Notes: generated by a model not told the origin, from the sequence alone. Shown: positions 15,271 through 24,745, counted from the stretch's first letter. The stretch is DNA of 64,000 nt from Streptomyces sp. L-9-10 (GCF_004151105.1 NZ_PHRF01000162.1:27387-91386), one strand, 5' to 3'. Numbers and translations: made by a program.

Positions 15271-16746
15271 ATGCTGACCATCCTCGGCTTCGTCATGATC
15301 GCCACCTTCCTGGTGCTGATCATGACGAAGAAGATGTCGCCGATCGCGGCGCTGGCACTCATCCCAGCACTCTTCTGTGTCCTTGTGGGGCAGGGCGGAC
15401 AGCTGGGTGACTACGTCATCAAGGGCGTCGGCGAACTCGCGCCCACCGCCGTCATGCTGATGTTCGCCATCATCTACTTCGGCGTGATGATCGACGTAGG
15501 GCTGTTCGATCCGATCGTCCGGGGCATCCTGCGCTTCTGCAAGGCGGACCCGATGCGGATCGTCGTCGGTACGGCCGTGCTCGCCGCGGTCGTCTCGCTG
15601 GACGGCGACGGCTCCACCACCTTCATGATCACCGTCTCCGCGATGTACCCGCTCTACAAGCGCCTCGGGATGAGCCGGGTCGTGATGACCGGCGTCGCCG
15701 CCACCGCGAACGGCGTGATGAACACCCTGCCCTGGGGCGGCCCGACATCCCGTGCGGCGACCGCGCTCAAGGTCGACGCCGGCGAGGTCTTCGTCCCGAT
15801 GATCCCGGCGCTCGGGGTCGGACTGCTCGCCGTGTTCTTCCTCGCCTATGTGCTGGGCCTCCGGGAGCGCAAGCGGCTCGGCGTCCTCACCCTTGACGAG
15901 GCGCTGGAGAGCGGGACCACGAGCGAGACCGTACTGGTCAAGGCCGGCGGTGGTACGAGCGTGACGGCCGACGGCGCGGGCACCGGCACCGGCAAGGGCG
16001 GGAGTGCCGCGGGCAGGGCCACCGGCACCACCGGCACCACCGGCACCACCGGCACCACCGGCACCGGCGGCAGCGACGACGACGGGGCGTCCGACGGCGA
16101 CGGCTTCCAGGGGCTCGACCCCCGCCGCGCGACCCTGCGCCCCCGGCTCTACTGGTTCAACGCCGCGCTGACGGCCGCCCTGCTCACCGCGATGATCACG
16201 GCGCTGATGCCGATTCCGGTTCTCTTCCTCCTCGGAGCGGCCCTCGCCCTCACCGTCAACTACCCCAAGATGGCCGAGCAGAAGGCCCGGATCGCGGCCC
16301 ACGCCGACAACGTCGTGAACGTCTCCGGTATGGTCTTCGCCGCCGCCGTCTTCACCGGTGTCCTGACCGGCACCGGTATGGTCCAGCACATGGCCGACTG
16401 GCTCGTCGGCGCCATTCCGGACGGCATGGGCCCGCACATGGCCCTCGTCACCGGCGTGCTGAGCCTGCCGCTCACGTACTTCATGTCCAACGACGGTTTC
16501 TACTTCGGAGTCCTGCCCGTGCTCGCAGAGGCCGGCGCCGCCCACGGCGTCTCCCCGCTGGAGATAGCCCGCGCCTCCCTCGTCGGCCAGCCGCTGCACA
16601 TGTCCAGCCCGCTGGTGCCCGCCGTCTACGTCCTCGTCGGCATGGCCAAGGTCGAGTTCGGCGACCACACCAAGTTCACGGTCAAGTGGGCCGCGCTCAC
16701 CTCGCTGGTGGTGCTCGCCGCCGGAATCCTCTTCGGCATCATCTGA
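15271..16746 (+). CDS. CitMHS family metal-citrate/H+ symporter
   Basis: 491 residues from ATG 15271 (GAGGGG upstream); the in-frame start at 15199 lacks a ribosome site. Family marks are VSLDGDGSTTFMITVSAMYP and MNTLPWGGPTSRAA in the first half and SNDGFYFGVLPVL in the second. About twelve membrane segments are visible, split by a long hydrophilic cytoplasmic loop at about residues 205-290. That loop contains five tandem TGT tripeptides. Family members import divalent metal-citrate complexes. Its stop overlaps the start of the following MFS gene by one base (TGATG), so the two are coupled. Confidence 0.9.
   Translation: MLTILGFVMIATFLVLIMTKKMSPIAALALIPALFCVLVGQGGQLGDYVIKGVGELAPTAVMLMFAIIYFGVMIDVGLFDPIVRGILRFCKADPMRIVVGTAVLAAVVSLDGDGSTTFMITVSAMYPLYKRLGMSRVVMTGVAATANGVMNTLPWGGPTSRAATALKVDAGEVFVPMIPALGVGLLAVFFLAYVLGLRERKRLGVLTLDEALESGTTSETVLVKAGGGTSVTADGAGTGTGKGGSAAGRATGTTGTTGTTGTTGTGGSDDDGASDGDGFQGLDPRRATLRPRLYWFNAALTAALLTAMITALMPIPVLFLLGAALALTVNYPKMAEQKARIAAHADNVVNVSGMVFAAAVFTGVLTGTGMVQHMADWLVGAIPDGMGPHMALVTGVLSLPLTYFMSNDGFYFGVLPVLAEAGAAHGVSPLEIARASLVGQPLHMSSPLVPAVYVLVGMAKVEFGDHTKFTVKWAALTSLVVLAAGILFGII
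16021..16065 (+). repeat. Five tandem copies of a 9-base unit inside the citrate transporter
   Basis: ACCGGCACC is repeated five times without change, encoding (Thr-Gly-Thr)5 in the central loop. Slippage would change loop length in steps of three residues without shifting frame. Confidence 0.9.
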
Positions 16747-18068
16747 TGGTCCCCGCTCAGGCTCCGGTCGGGGCGCCCGGTGGGAGAGGCTGGCTCCTCC
16801 GTCTGGTCATCGCCTTCAGTTTCACGCAGGGCGCGGTGTCGATGGCGCGCCCCGCGGTCTCCTACCGGGCACTGTCCGTGGGCGCGGACGAGCGCGCGAT
16901 CGGTGTGATCACGGCGGTCTACGCGCTGCTGCCGCTCTTCGCCGCCGTACCACTCGGCCGCAGGACCGACCACGGACGGTGCGCCCCCCTGCTGGTGGCC
17001 GGTGTGGTCCTCATCTCCGCCGGCTGCGCGCTCAGCGGTACGTCGGGTTCCCTGCCCGAACTGGCCGCCTGGAGCGGGGTGATGGGCCTCGGCCATCTCT
17101 GCTTCGTCATCGGCGCCCAGTCGATCGTCGCCCGCCGCAGCGCCCCGGACGAACAGGACCGCAACTTCGGCCACTTCACCATCGGCGCCTCCCTCGGGCA
17201 GCTGACAGGACCGGTCGCCGCCGGGCTGCTGGTCTCCGGCCAAGGCGGCGAGATGGCCCGTACGAGCGGCCTCGCGCTGCTCGTCTCGGCCGCAGCCGCG
17301 GCGGTCTCCTTCATCTCCCTGTGGCGGCTGGAGGCGCGTACGGCCCGCGACACCACCGCCGCCCGGCGCTCCGCCAAGGTCCCCGTCCGCCGCATCCTGC
17401 GGACCAGGGGCGTACCGGCGGGCATCTTCATCAGCCTGGCCGTGCTCTCCGCGACCGACATCCTCACCGCCTACCTTCCGGTCATCGGCGAGGAGCGGGG
17501 CATCACGCCCACCGTGATCGGACTCCTGCTCAGCCTGCGCGCCGCGGCCACCATCGCCTGCCGGCTCGTGATGACCCCGATGATCCGGTGGCTCGGCCGT
17601 ACGGTCCTGCTCACCGTCACCTGTCTGCTCGGCGGCCTGCTGTGCGCGGGCATCGCCCTGCCCGTACCGGTGTGGGGGCTCGCCCTGATGCTCGCGGCGC
17701 TCGGGTTCTGCCTGGGCGTCGGCCAGCCGCTGTCGATGACGACCGTCGTACGGGCCGCCCCCGACGGAGCCCGCTCCACCGCCCTCGCGCTACGGCTCAC
17801 CGGCAACCGGCTCGGACAGGTCGCCGCCCCGGCCTCCGCCGGTCTGGTCGCGGGGGTCGCGGGTACGGCCGCGCCGTTCCTGATGCTCGGCGTGCTGCTG
17901 GTGGGCGCGGCGGGACTCGGCCTGCGCAAGTCGGGCGGGACGCCCGCGGACCCACCGGCCATGCAGCCCACGGACCCGCCGCCCCCCGCAGTGACGCCCC
18001 CCGACGCACCGCATGGCACCGCCACCGGGCCCGGCCACCGCCCGGCCCCGGCCCGCGACACCCCCTGA
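16746..18068 (+). CDS. Major facilitator superfamily transporter
   Basis: 440 residues, ATG overlapping the previous TGA. Twelve hydrophobic segments are visible. The loop between segments 2 and 3 reads VPLGRRTDHGRCAP, a form of the MFS G-x-x-x-D-R/K motif. The protein ends in a roughly 45-residue Pro-rich tail (PTDPPPPAVTPPD). Coupling to CitMHS suggests related substrates or opposite transport directions for a carboxylate, but the MFS subfamily cannot be assigned. Confidence 0.8.
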   Translation: MVPAQAPVGAPGGRGWLLRLVIAFSFTQGAVSMARPAVSYRALSVGADERAIGVITAVYALLPLFAAVPLGRRTDHGRCAPLLVAGVVLISAGCALSGTSGSLPELAAWSGVMGLGHLCFVIGAQSIVARRSAPDEQDRNFGHFTIGASLGQLTGPVAAGLLVSGQGGEMARTSGLALLVSAAAAAVSFISLWRLEARTARDTTAARRSAKVPVRRILRTRGVPAGIFISLAVLSATDILTAYLPVIGEERGITPTVIGLLLSLRAAATIACRLVMTPMIRWLGRTVLLTVTCLLGGLLCAGIALPVPVWGLALMLAALGFCLGVGQPLSMTTVVRAAPDGARSTALALRLTGNRLGQVAAPASAGLVAGVAGTAAPFLMLGVLLVGAAGLGLRKSGGTPADPPAMQPTDPPPPAVTPPDAPHGTATGPGHRPAPARDTP

Positions 18069-18210
18069 GGCAGGGCCCGGTCCCGACGAGCGCCCCTGAG
18101 TGCCTCAAGGTCACTCAACCTTCTCGCGGGTCATTCCCTGACAGCGCGTAGTCGGCTAACTTCAGGCGTCGCACCCGCTCCACCTTTCTTCCTCCCGGGC
18201 GGAACCATTC

Positions 18211-19557
18211 ATGACTCGCGCCATCTCACTGCACAGCGTCAGCAAGGTGTACGGACGCTCCACGCGCGCCGTCGACCGCTTCTCGATCGATATCGCACCA
18301 GGCGAGTTCGTGGTGCTCCTCGGCCCCTCGGGATGCGGTAAATCGACCGTGCTGCGCATGATCGCCGGTCTTGAGCACATCACCGACGGCGAACTCCTCC
18401 TGGACGGCGAGCTGTCCAACGACGCCCCGCCGCGCGAACGCGACATGGCGATGGTGTTCCAGAACTTCGCGCTCTACCCGAACATGACCAACCGCGACAA
18501 CATCGGCTTCCCCCTCATGCTGGAGAATCCGCGCGAGGACCGCACCCAACGAGTCGACGCCACCGCCCGGATGCTCGGTATCGAGAGCGTGCTCGACCGC
18601 TATCCGAGCCAGCTGTCCGGCGGCGAACGCCAGCGCGTCGCGATGGGCCGGGCCATCTCCCGGCGGCCCTCCACCTTTCTGATGGACGAACCGCTCTCCA
18701 ATCTCGACTCGAAGCTGCGCAGCCATCTGCGCGCCGAGATAGCCCAGCTCACCGCCGAACTGGGCGTCACCACCGTCTATGTGACACATGATCAGGGCGA
18801 GGCGATGTCGCTCGGCGACCGGGTCGCGGTGATGCGCGGCGGAGTGCTCCAGCAGGTGAGCGCGCCGCGCGAGGTGTACGCGCTGCCGGAGAACGTGTTC
18901 GTGGCCGCGTTCATCGGCACCCCCCGGATCAATCTCCTCCAGGCCGTGGTGTTCGCGCCGCTGGACGGACGGATGTCCATCGACCTCGGCAAACAGCGCC
19001 TCCCGCTGCCCGAACCCCTCAGCTCCGACCACCAGTTGCTCCGTATCCAGCAGGGCAGGCAGATCATCGTCGGGCTGCGCTCCGAAGCGGCCCGTATCGC
19101 CCCGCCGAGCCAGGCCCGCCCCGGTGAGGTGGCGCTGAGCGGCATCGTCGAGCACATGGAGTACCAGGGCCACGAGGCGCTGGTCCATCTCGACATCGGC
19201 TCCCGGCCCGCGGTGGTGGCCGATCTCGAATCACCCCGGCCCAGGTCGCCCATCCGGCGCCGCGGCAGGAGCGGCCCCGGAATGCTGGAGCGGCTCAAGG
19301 AGCGCACGATCGGCCGGATCAGCGGTCCGGTCGTGGCGCTCGACGACCCGGAACCGCCGCGCCCGGCCACGTACAGTCCGGAGCGTGCCGCCATCTCGGC
19401 CAGCGATCTGGTCGTCCGTACCGGCCCCGACATGCGGCTGCGGACGGGCGCGCAGGTGCCGATCCTCGTCGATCTCGCGCATCTCTATGTCTTCGACGAC
19501 TACGGCCGCCGGATCTGCCCGGCGCCGAGGGACATGCCGGGCCTGGTGGACATGTGA
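18211..19557 (+). CDS. UgpC/MsiK-like ABC ATPase with an inserted C-terminal segment
   Basis: 448 residues. Walker A GPSGCGKST is at about 44-52, the signature LSGGERQRVAMGRA at about 134-147, and Walker B FLMDEPLSNLD at about 154-164. The TOBE domain after residue 240 is interrupted at about 340-400 by a basic, proline-rich segment (SPIRRRGRSGPGMLERLKER) not found in the usual 370-residue sugar ATPases. No permease or binding protein is near. It could energise several sugar importers as MsiK does, possibly including the one whose binding protein starts at 63166. The gene stands alone behind a 140-base intergenic region. Confidence 0.85.
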   Translation: MTRAISLHSVSKVYGRSTRAVDRFSIDIAPGEFVVLLGPSGCGKSTVLRMIAGLEHITDGELLLDGELSNDAPPRERDMAMVFQNFALYPNMTNRDNIGFPLMLENPREDRTQRVDATARMLGIESVLDRYPSQLSGGERQRVAMGRAISRRPSTFLMDEPLSNLDSKLRSHLRAEIAQLTAELGVTTVYVTHDQGEAMSLGDRVAVMRGGVLQQVSAPREVYALPENVFVAAFIGTPRINLLQAVVFAPLDGRMSIDLGKQRLPLPEPLSSDHQLLRIQQGRQIIVGLRSEAARIAPPSQARPGEVALSGIVEHMEYQGHEALVHLDIGSRPAVVADLESPRPRSPIRRRGRSGPGMLERLKERTIGRISGPVVALDDPEPPRPATYSPERAAISASDLVVRTGPDMRLRTGAQVPILVDLAHLYVFDDYGRRICPAPRDMPGLVDM

Positions 19558-19624
19558 CGCCCGGACGCCCGCGGTGCCCGGCGCCGCAACACCCGCATCG
19601 CCTCTGAACCGGGAGAGTACTTTC

Positions 19625-20704
19625 GTGGTCCGCGCCGCCATCCTGTCCGCCGTCGGAGCCCCGCTGGAGATCGCGGGGATCGAGCTGCCCGAACCCGGTC
19701 CCGGCCGGGTGCGGGTCCGTCTCGCCGCCGCCGGTGTCTGTCACTCCGATCTGTCCCTGTCCAACGGCACGATGCGCATCCCGCTCCCCGCGGTCCTCGG
19801 CCACGAGGGCGCCGGTACGGTCGTCTCCGTCGGCGAGGGCGTCACGCATGTCGCGCCCGGCGACGGTGTCGTCCTCAACTGGGCCCCGTCCTGCGGGACC
19901 TGCCCGGCCTGCGCCCTCGGCGAGGTCTGGCTCTGCGACAGCGCGCTCGCGGGCGCGGCGGGCGTCCACGCCCGTACCGCCGACGGCACGGACCTCCACC
20001 CCGGCCTGAACGTCGGGGCGTTCGCCGAGGAGACCGTCGTCGCCGCCAACTGTGTCCTGCCGCTCCCGGCCGGGGTACCGCTCACCGACGCCGCCCTCCT
20101 GGGCTGCGCCGTCCTCACCGGCTACGGCGCGGTCCACCACGCGGCGCGCGTCCGCGAGGGCGAGTCCGTCGTGGTCTTCGGCGTCGGCGGGGTCGGTCTC
20201 GCCGTCCTCCAGTCCGCCCGGATCGCCGGAGCGGGGCCGGTCATCGCCGTCGACGTCTCCCCGGAGAAGGAGGCGCTGGCGCGCGCGGCCGGAGCCACCG
20301 AGTACGTCGTCGCCTCCGACACCACCGCCAAGGACATCCGCCGGCTCACCGGCGGCCGGGGAGCCGATGTGGCCATCGAGTGCGTCGGCCGCGCCGCGAC
20401 CATCCGTACCGCCTGGGACTCCACCCGGCGCGGCGGCCGTACGACGGTCGTCGGTATCGGCGGCAAGGACCAGGAGGTCACGTTCAACGCGCTGGAACTG
20501 TTCCACTGGGGCCGTACGCTCTCCGGCTGCGTCTACGGCAACAGCGACCCGTCGAAGGACCTGCCGGTGCTCGCGGAGCACATCCGCGCGGGCCGGTTCG
20601 ATCTGAGCGCGCTGGTCACCGAACGGATCGGGCTGGACGGCATCCCGGCGGCGTTCGAGAACATGCTCGCGGGCCGGGGAGGCCGGGCCCTGGTCGTCTT
20701 CTAG
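19625..20704 (+). CDS. Zinc-dependent alcohol dehydrogenase (MDR superfamily)
   Basis: 359 residues from GTG 19625, with GGGAG nine bases upstream. Catalytic zinc ligands are visible as C39 (GVCHSD) and H60-E61 (GHEGAG). Structural zinc ligands are C90, C93, C96 and C104. The NAD-binding motif GVGGVGL lies at about residue 182. It resembles class III-like and mycothiol-dependent dehydrogenases, and is about 40% similar by eye to the mscR product at 52255, but with different residues around the substrate channel. It follows the ATPase gene by 67 bases and may be cotranscribed. Substrate unknown. Confidence 0.85.
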   Translation: MVRAAILSAVGAPLEIAGIELPEPGPGRVRVRLAAAGVCHSDLSLSNGTMRIPLPAVLGHEGAGTVVSVGEGVTHVAPGDGVVLNWAPSCGTCPACALGEVWLCDSALAGAAGVHARTADGTDLHPGLNVGAFAEETVVAANCVLPLPAGVPLTDAALLGCAVLTGYGAVHHAARVREGESVVVFGVGGVGLAVLQSARIAGAGPVIAVDVSPEKEALARAAGATEYVVASDTTAKDIRRLTGGRGADVAIECVGRAATIRTAWDSTRRGGRTTVVGIGGKDQEVTFNALELFHWGRTLSGCVYGNSDPSKDLPVLAEHIRAGRFDLSALVTERIGLDGIPAAFENMLAGRGGRALVVF

Positions 20705-20711
20705 TGCCGTT

Positions 20712-21722
20712 TCAGTGCCGGGAGGGCCCCTGGGGTTCGTGGCGGGTGCCCGTCGGCGCGGGGGCCGGTTCGGCCCTGCCCGCGCGTTCGCCGCCTTCGC
20801 CGTCGTGCCGTGCGATCACGGCGCTGCGACGCGGACGCGAGCGCGACACCGCCACCCCCGCCAGGCACAGCGCACCGCCCGCCAGGGTGAACAGGCCCGG
20901 GATCTCGTCCAGGAACAGCCAGGACATCAGGACGACCAGCGCCGGGACCGCGTACGTCGTCGCGCCCATCCGGCCCGCCGTCGTACGGGCCAGCGCGTAG
21001 GCCCAGGTCGTGAACGCCAGCGCGGTCGGGAACACGCCCAGGTAGACCATATTGAGCGTGGCCGACAGCGGGGCGCTCGCGGCCTCGTCGAGCAGTTGTC
21101 CGGCGAACGGCAGACAGGCGACCGCGCCGACCAGACAGCCGAAGGTGGTCACCTGGAGCGCGCTCGCCTTCGCCAGCGCGGGCTTCTGCGCCACCACTCC
21201 GCCCGCGTAGGCCACCGCCGCCAGCAGGCACAGCAGCACCCCGAGCACCGAGGCGTGGCCCTCGCCGGACATGGACAGCCCCACGGCCACCGCGCCCGCG
21301 AACGACACCGCCATGCCCGCCACCAGCCGGGGCGGAAGCGTCTCGCCCAGCAGCCGGGCGCCGAGCAGGGCGATGAGGATCGGGCCTATGTTCACGACCA
21401 TCGCGGCCGTACCCGCGTCGACCTCCTGCTCACCCCAGTTGAGCACCACCATGTAGACGCCGAACCAGAGCAGACCCGACACCGCGATCCCGGGCCAGGC
21501 GGCCCGCGGCGGGGGCCCCTCGCGCCGTACGAGCCAGACCGCGCCGAGGACGACCGCGCCCGCGAGCAGCCGGCCGAGAGCCAGCGCCCCCGGCGAGTAG
21601 GCGGCGCCGGCGCTGCGGATGGAGACGAAGGCCGAGGCCCAGAGCACGACCGTCACACCCGCCGCGGCCACGGGCAGCCAGGTCGCGGGGGCGGGACGGG
21701 CGGAGGTCGTCGAGTGCGTCAT
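20712..21722 (-). CDS. EamA family (DMT) transporter
   Basis: 336 residues, ten hydrophobic segments in two EamA repeats (VTVVLWASAFVSIRSAGAAY near the N-terminus; VYLGVFPTALAFTTWAYALA in the second repeat). The C-terminal 45 residues are hydrophilic. It faces the alcohol dehydrogenase with only seven bases between stops. It lies 32 bases downstream of an ArsR-type regulator on the same strand and is probably its target. Likely an exporter of metabolites or amino acids. Confidence 0.85.
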   Translation of the reverse strand: MTHSTTSARPAPATWLPVAAAGVTVVLWASAFVSIRSAGAAYSPGALALGRLLAGAVVLGAVWLVRREGPPPRAAWPGIAVSGLLWFGVYMVVLNWGEQEVDAGTAAMVVNIGPILIALLGARLLGETLPPRLVAGMAVSFAGAVAVGLSMSGEGHASVLGVLLCLLAAVAYAGGVVAQKPALAKASALQVTTFGCLVGAVACLPFAGQLLDEAASAPLSATLNMVYLGVFPTALAFTTWAYALARTTAGRMGATTYAVPALVVLMSWLFLDEIPGLFTLAGGALCLAGVAVSRSRPRRSAVIARHDGEGGERAGRAEPAPAPTGTRHEPQGPSRH

Positions 21723-21754
21723 ACGGTGAAGGTACGCGGACAACGCTTCGGCCC

Positions 21755-22489
21755 TCACCGCAATATCGCGGGCTCGATCCCCAGCCTCTCGTACAGCTCC
21801 CGCTCCCCGTCCTCGGTCACCTTCACCGCGCGCTCCGAACCGATCCGTACGCACCATCCGGTGTCCAGCGCGTGGCGGCACAGCGCCGCGCCCGCCACCC
21901 CGGCCAGATGCGGCTTCCGCTCGGTCCAGTCGAGACACGACCGTACGAGCGGCCGGCGGCCGGTGCGCTCCAGCCCGATGCCCTGCTCCCCGAACCAGGC
22001 CACGCCCCGGTCGGTGAGGGCGAAACCGGTGTCCTGGCGGAGCAGTCCGCGTACGGTCAGCGCGTCCGTGATCGCCAGTCCGAGGCGCCCGGCGAGATGG
22101 TCGTAGCAGGTGCGCCCCCGGGCCATGGCGCTGTTCGCCCCGGCCGCGCGCAGCGTGCGGGGCGGCTCCTTCGGGGGTGTGGGGTGCGCGGCCAGATCCT
22201 CCACCAGATGGGCGGCGCGCGGGTCGGCGAACCGTACGTAGCGGTGCCGGCCCTGCCGCTCCTCCGCGAGCAGTCCGCCCGCGATCAGCTTTCCCAGATG
22301 CTCGCTGGCGGTCGACGGAGCGACGCCGGCGTACCGCGCCAGCTCGCCCGCCGTCCACGCCCGGCCGTCCAGCAGGGCGAGGCAGAAGACGGCACGGGTG
22401 TCGTCGGCGAGCAGCGCGGCCAGGGCGGCGAGCCGGGGCCCGGACCGCCCTGACGGTCCGGCGTGACGGGGGTGCTCGGTGCGTGCCAT
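21755..22489 (-). CDS. ArsR-type winged-helix regulator
   Basis: 244 residues. The HTH region LARYAGVAPSTASEHLGKLI at about 51-70 and the wing RQGRHRYVRFADP place it in the ArsR superfamily. No metal-binding CxC is visible. The long C-terminal half (about 120-244) contains several Cys and Trp residues and is of unknown function. It probably forms an operon with the EamA transporter downstream and follows the TetR gene by 49 bases. Confidence 0.85.
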   Translation of the reverse strand: MARTEHPRHAGPSGRSGPRLAALAALLADDTRAVFCLALLDGRAWTAGELARYAGVAPSTASEHLGKLIAGGLLAEERQGRHRYVRFADPRAAHLVEDLAAHPTPPKEPPRTLRAAGANSAMARGRTCYDHLAGRLGLAITDALTVRGLLRQDTGFALTDRGVAWFGEQGIGLERTGRRPLVRSCLDWTERKPHLAGVAGAALCRHALDTGWCVRIGSERAVKVTEDGERELYERLGIEPAILR

Positions 22490-22538
22490 GTCTCCAGGAT
22501 GCGTCCGGGACGCTTCGGCGCGGGCCGAAGTGTGGTGC

Positions 22539-23183
22539 CTACGGCGACGCGTACCGCTCGTACTGGAGCGAGAGACCGTCGAGCAGCGCCCGCAGCCCGG
22601 TCTCGAAGGCGCCCTCGTCCACCTGCTGCCGGCGTTCGGCGAGCAGATGGGCCTGGCCGAGGTGCGGGTAGTCGGCCGGGTCGTACGCCGTCGCGTCGTC
22701 GACGAAGCCGCGGGCGAACGAGCCGAGCGCCGAGCCGGTGATGAAGTACCGCATCAGCGCGCCGATATGGGTGGCCTGCGCGGGCGGCCAGCCGGCCCGG
22801 ACCATCGCGCCGAAGACGGCGTCGGCGACCCGGAGCCCGGCCGGCCGGCGGCCGGGGCCGACGGCGAGTACCGGGACGAGGTGCGGGTGATCGGCCAGGG
22901 CCGCGCGGTAGGAGAGGGCCCAGTCGTGCAGCGCGGTACGCCAGTCGCGGCCGTCGGTCTCCCCGAACATCGACAGATCGACCCGCGCGCTGACCGCGTC
23001 GGCGACGGCTTCGAGGATCTCGTCCTTGGTGCGGAAGTGGTTGTAGAGGGAGGGCCCGCTGACCCCCAGCTCGGCGGCGAGCCGCCGGGTGGAGACCGCT
23101 TCGAGGCCCTCGGCGTCCACCAGCGCGCCCGCCGTCTCGACGATGCGTTCTCTGCTGAGCAGGGGCTTGCGCGGTCTGGCCAT
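22539..23183 (-). CDS. TetR family regulator divergent from an acyl-CoA dehydrogenase
   Basis: 214 residues. The HTH covers about 12-58 (IVETAGALVDAEGLEAVSTR ... GVSGPSLYNHFRTKDEILEA) and is followed by a TetR_C-type domain. I chose ATG 23183 over ATG 23192 because TACTAT (23196..23191) ends seven bases before it, the spacing of a leaderless transcript. It is a likely repressor of the divergent acyl-CoA dehydrogenase and of itself through the palindrome at 23216..23226. Confidence 0.85.
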   Translation of the reverse strand: MARPRKPLLSRERIVETAGALVDAEGLEAVSTRRLAAELGVSGPSLYNHFRTKDEILEAVADAVSARVDLSMFGETDGRDWRTALHDWALSYRAALADHPHLVPVLAVGPGRRPAGLRVADAVFGAMVRAGWPPAQATHIGALMRYFITGSALGSFARGFVDDATAYDPADYPHLGQAHLLAERRQQVDEGAFETGLRALLDGLSLQYERYASP

Positions 23184-23190
23184 GGCGCAC

Positions 23191-23226
23191 ATAGTAGGGC
23201 CTGCCAACCAGAAACTAGCAGTGCTA
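23191..23226. promoter_or_regulatory. Leaderless promoter of the TetR gene and shared operator
   Basis: On the minus strand TACTAT (23196..23191) stands seven bases before the TetR start. The palindrome TAGCA-G-TGCTA (23216..23226) falls at its -35 region and 20 bases before the acyl-CoA dehydrogenase start, so it can control both genes. Confidence 0.5.
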
Positions 23227-23246
23227 ATCAACCGTGGGGTGCGCAG

Positions 23247-24398
23247 GTGGATCTGGGGCTGAGCGACGAGCACGAGGCGGTACGTGAACTCGCCGCGGAC
23301 TTCGTCGACCGCGACATCACCCCGTACGCCGCCGACTGGGACCGGCGCGAGAGCGTCGACCGGGGGATCGTCGCGAAGCTCGGCGCGCTGGGCTTCCTCG
23401 GGCTGACCGTGCCCGAGGAGTACGGCGGCTCGGGCGGCGACCACTTCGCGTACTGCCTGGTCACGGAGGAGCTGGGCCGGGGCGACTCGTCGGTGCGCGG
23501 CATCGTCTCCGTATCGCTCGGTCTCGTCGCCAAGTCCATCGCGGCCTGGGGCGACGAGGAGCAGAAGCGCGCGTGGCTGCCGGGGCTCACCTCCGGCCGT
23601 ACGCTCGGCTGTTTCGGGCTCACCGAGTCCGGCACGGGCTCCGACGCGGGCAGCCTCGCGACCCGGGCCGTGCGGGACGGCGGTGACTGGGTCGTCAACG
23701 GCTCCAAGATGTTCATCACCAACGGCACCTGGGCCGATGTCGTCCTGCTGTTCGCCCGCACCAACGACGCCCCCGGACACCGGGGCGTCTCCGCCTTCCT
23801 CGTACCGGCCGACAGCCCCGGGCTCACCCGGCGCGAGCTGTACGGCAAGCTCGGACTGCGCGGCCAGGCCACCGCCGAACTGACCCTGGAGGACGTGCGG
23901 GTGCCGGCCACCGCGCTGCTCGGGCCCGAGGGCAAGGGCTTCTCCCTCGCCATGTCCGCGCTCGCCAAGGGCCGGATGTCCGTCGCCGCGGGCTGCGTCG
24001 GGATCGCGCGGGCCGCGCTCGAAGCGGCGGTCGGGTACGCGGGGGAGCGCGAGCAGTTCGGCAGGTCCATCGCCCACTACCAGCTGGTCCAGGAGCTGAT
24101 CAGCGACATCGCGGTCGATGTGGACGCGGCCCGGCTGCTGACCTGGCGGGTCGCCGATCTGATCGACCGGGGCGAGGAGTTCGCCACCGCCGCCTCCAAG
24201 GCCAAGCTCTTCGCCTCCGAGGCCGCCGTGCGCGCCGCCAGCAACGCCCTCCAGGTCTTCGGCGGATACGGCTACATCGACGAGTACCCGGTCGGCAAAC
24301 TCCTGCGCGACGCCCGGGTGATGACGCTCTACGAGGGCACCAGCCAGATCCAGAAGCTGATCATCGGCCGGGCGCTGACGGGCGTGTCGGCGTTCTGA
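23247..24398 (+). CDS. Acyl-CoA dehydrogenase
   Basis: 383 residues from GTG 23247. Canonical motifs are CFGLTESGTGSDAGSLATRA (FAD and substrate binding, about 129-148), VNGSKMFITNG at about 153-163, FGGYGYIDEYPVGKLLRDAR at about 340-359, and the catalytic glutamate in LYEGTSQIQ at about residue 367. It introduces the first double bond of acyl-CoA beta-oxidation and passes electrons to ETF. Chain length is unknown. The divergent TetR is probably its acyl-CoA-responsive repressor. Confidence 0.93.
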   Translation: MDLGLSDEHEAVRELAADFVDRDITPYAADWDRRESVDRGIVAKLGALGFLGLTVPEEYGGSGGDHFAYCLVTEELGRGDSSVRGIVSVSLGLVAKSIAAWGDEEQKRAWLPGLTSGRTLGCFGLTESGTGSDAGSLATRAVRDGGDWVVNGSKMFITNGTWADVVLLFARTNDAPGHRGVSAFLVPADSPGLTRRELYGKLGLRGQATAELTLEDVRVPATALLGPEGKGFSLAMSALAKGRMSVAAGCVGIARAALEAAVGYAGEREQFGRSIAHYQLVQELISDIAVDVDAARLLTWRVADLIDRGEEFATAASKAKLFASEAAVRAASNALQVFGGYGYIDEYPVGKLLRDARVMTLYEGTSQIQKLIIGRALTGVSAF

Positions 24399-24457
24399 GT
24401 ACCTGCTGAGTACGGATACGGATGTGGCGCCCGCCACAGCCCCCGATGCTGACCGTT

Positions 24458-24745
24458 ATGACTGAGACTCCCGTCAAGCAGCAGAACACCGCGGCCTTCT
24501 ACGGCCAGGCCGTCCTTTCCTTCGGCCTCGCGCTGGCGGCCGTGACCGTCGGCATCATCAAGCTCGAAGCCAGCGCGTGGGTGCGTGGCTTCCTCGGTAT
24601 CGCCGTCCTCTATCTGACGACCTCGGCGTTCACGCTGGCCAAGGTGGTCAGGGACCGGCAGGAGGCCGGGCAGATCGTCAGCCGGGTCGACCAGGCGAGA
24701 CTGGAGAAGATCCTCGCCGAACACGATCCCTTCCAGAAGCTCTGA
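24458..24745 (+). CDS. YiaA/YiaB family inner membrane protein
   Basis: 95 residues from ATG 24458. Two membrane helices (AFYGQAVLSFGLALAAVTVG and GFLGIAVLYLTTSAFTLAKV) are followed by a charged tail with DRQEAGQIVSRVDQARLEK. This is the typical two-helix YiaAB domain length. Function is unknown in the family. It stands alone, 59 bases after the acyl-CoA dehydrogenase. Confidence 0.85.
   Translation: MTETPVKQQNTAAFYGQAVLSFGLALAAVTVGIIKLEASAWVRGFLGIAVLYLTTSAFTLAKVVRDRQEAGQIVSRVDQARLEKILAEHDPFQKL

Noticed and set aside
20700..20715. Terminator between the convergent alcohol dehydrogenase and EamA genes
   Set aside because: Only seven bases separate the stops and no stem-loop is visible there.
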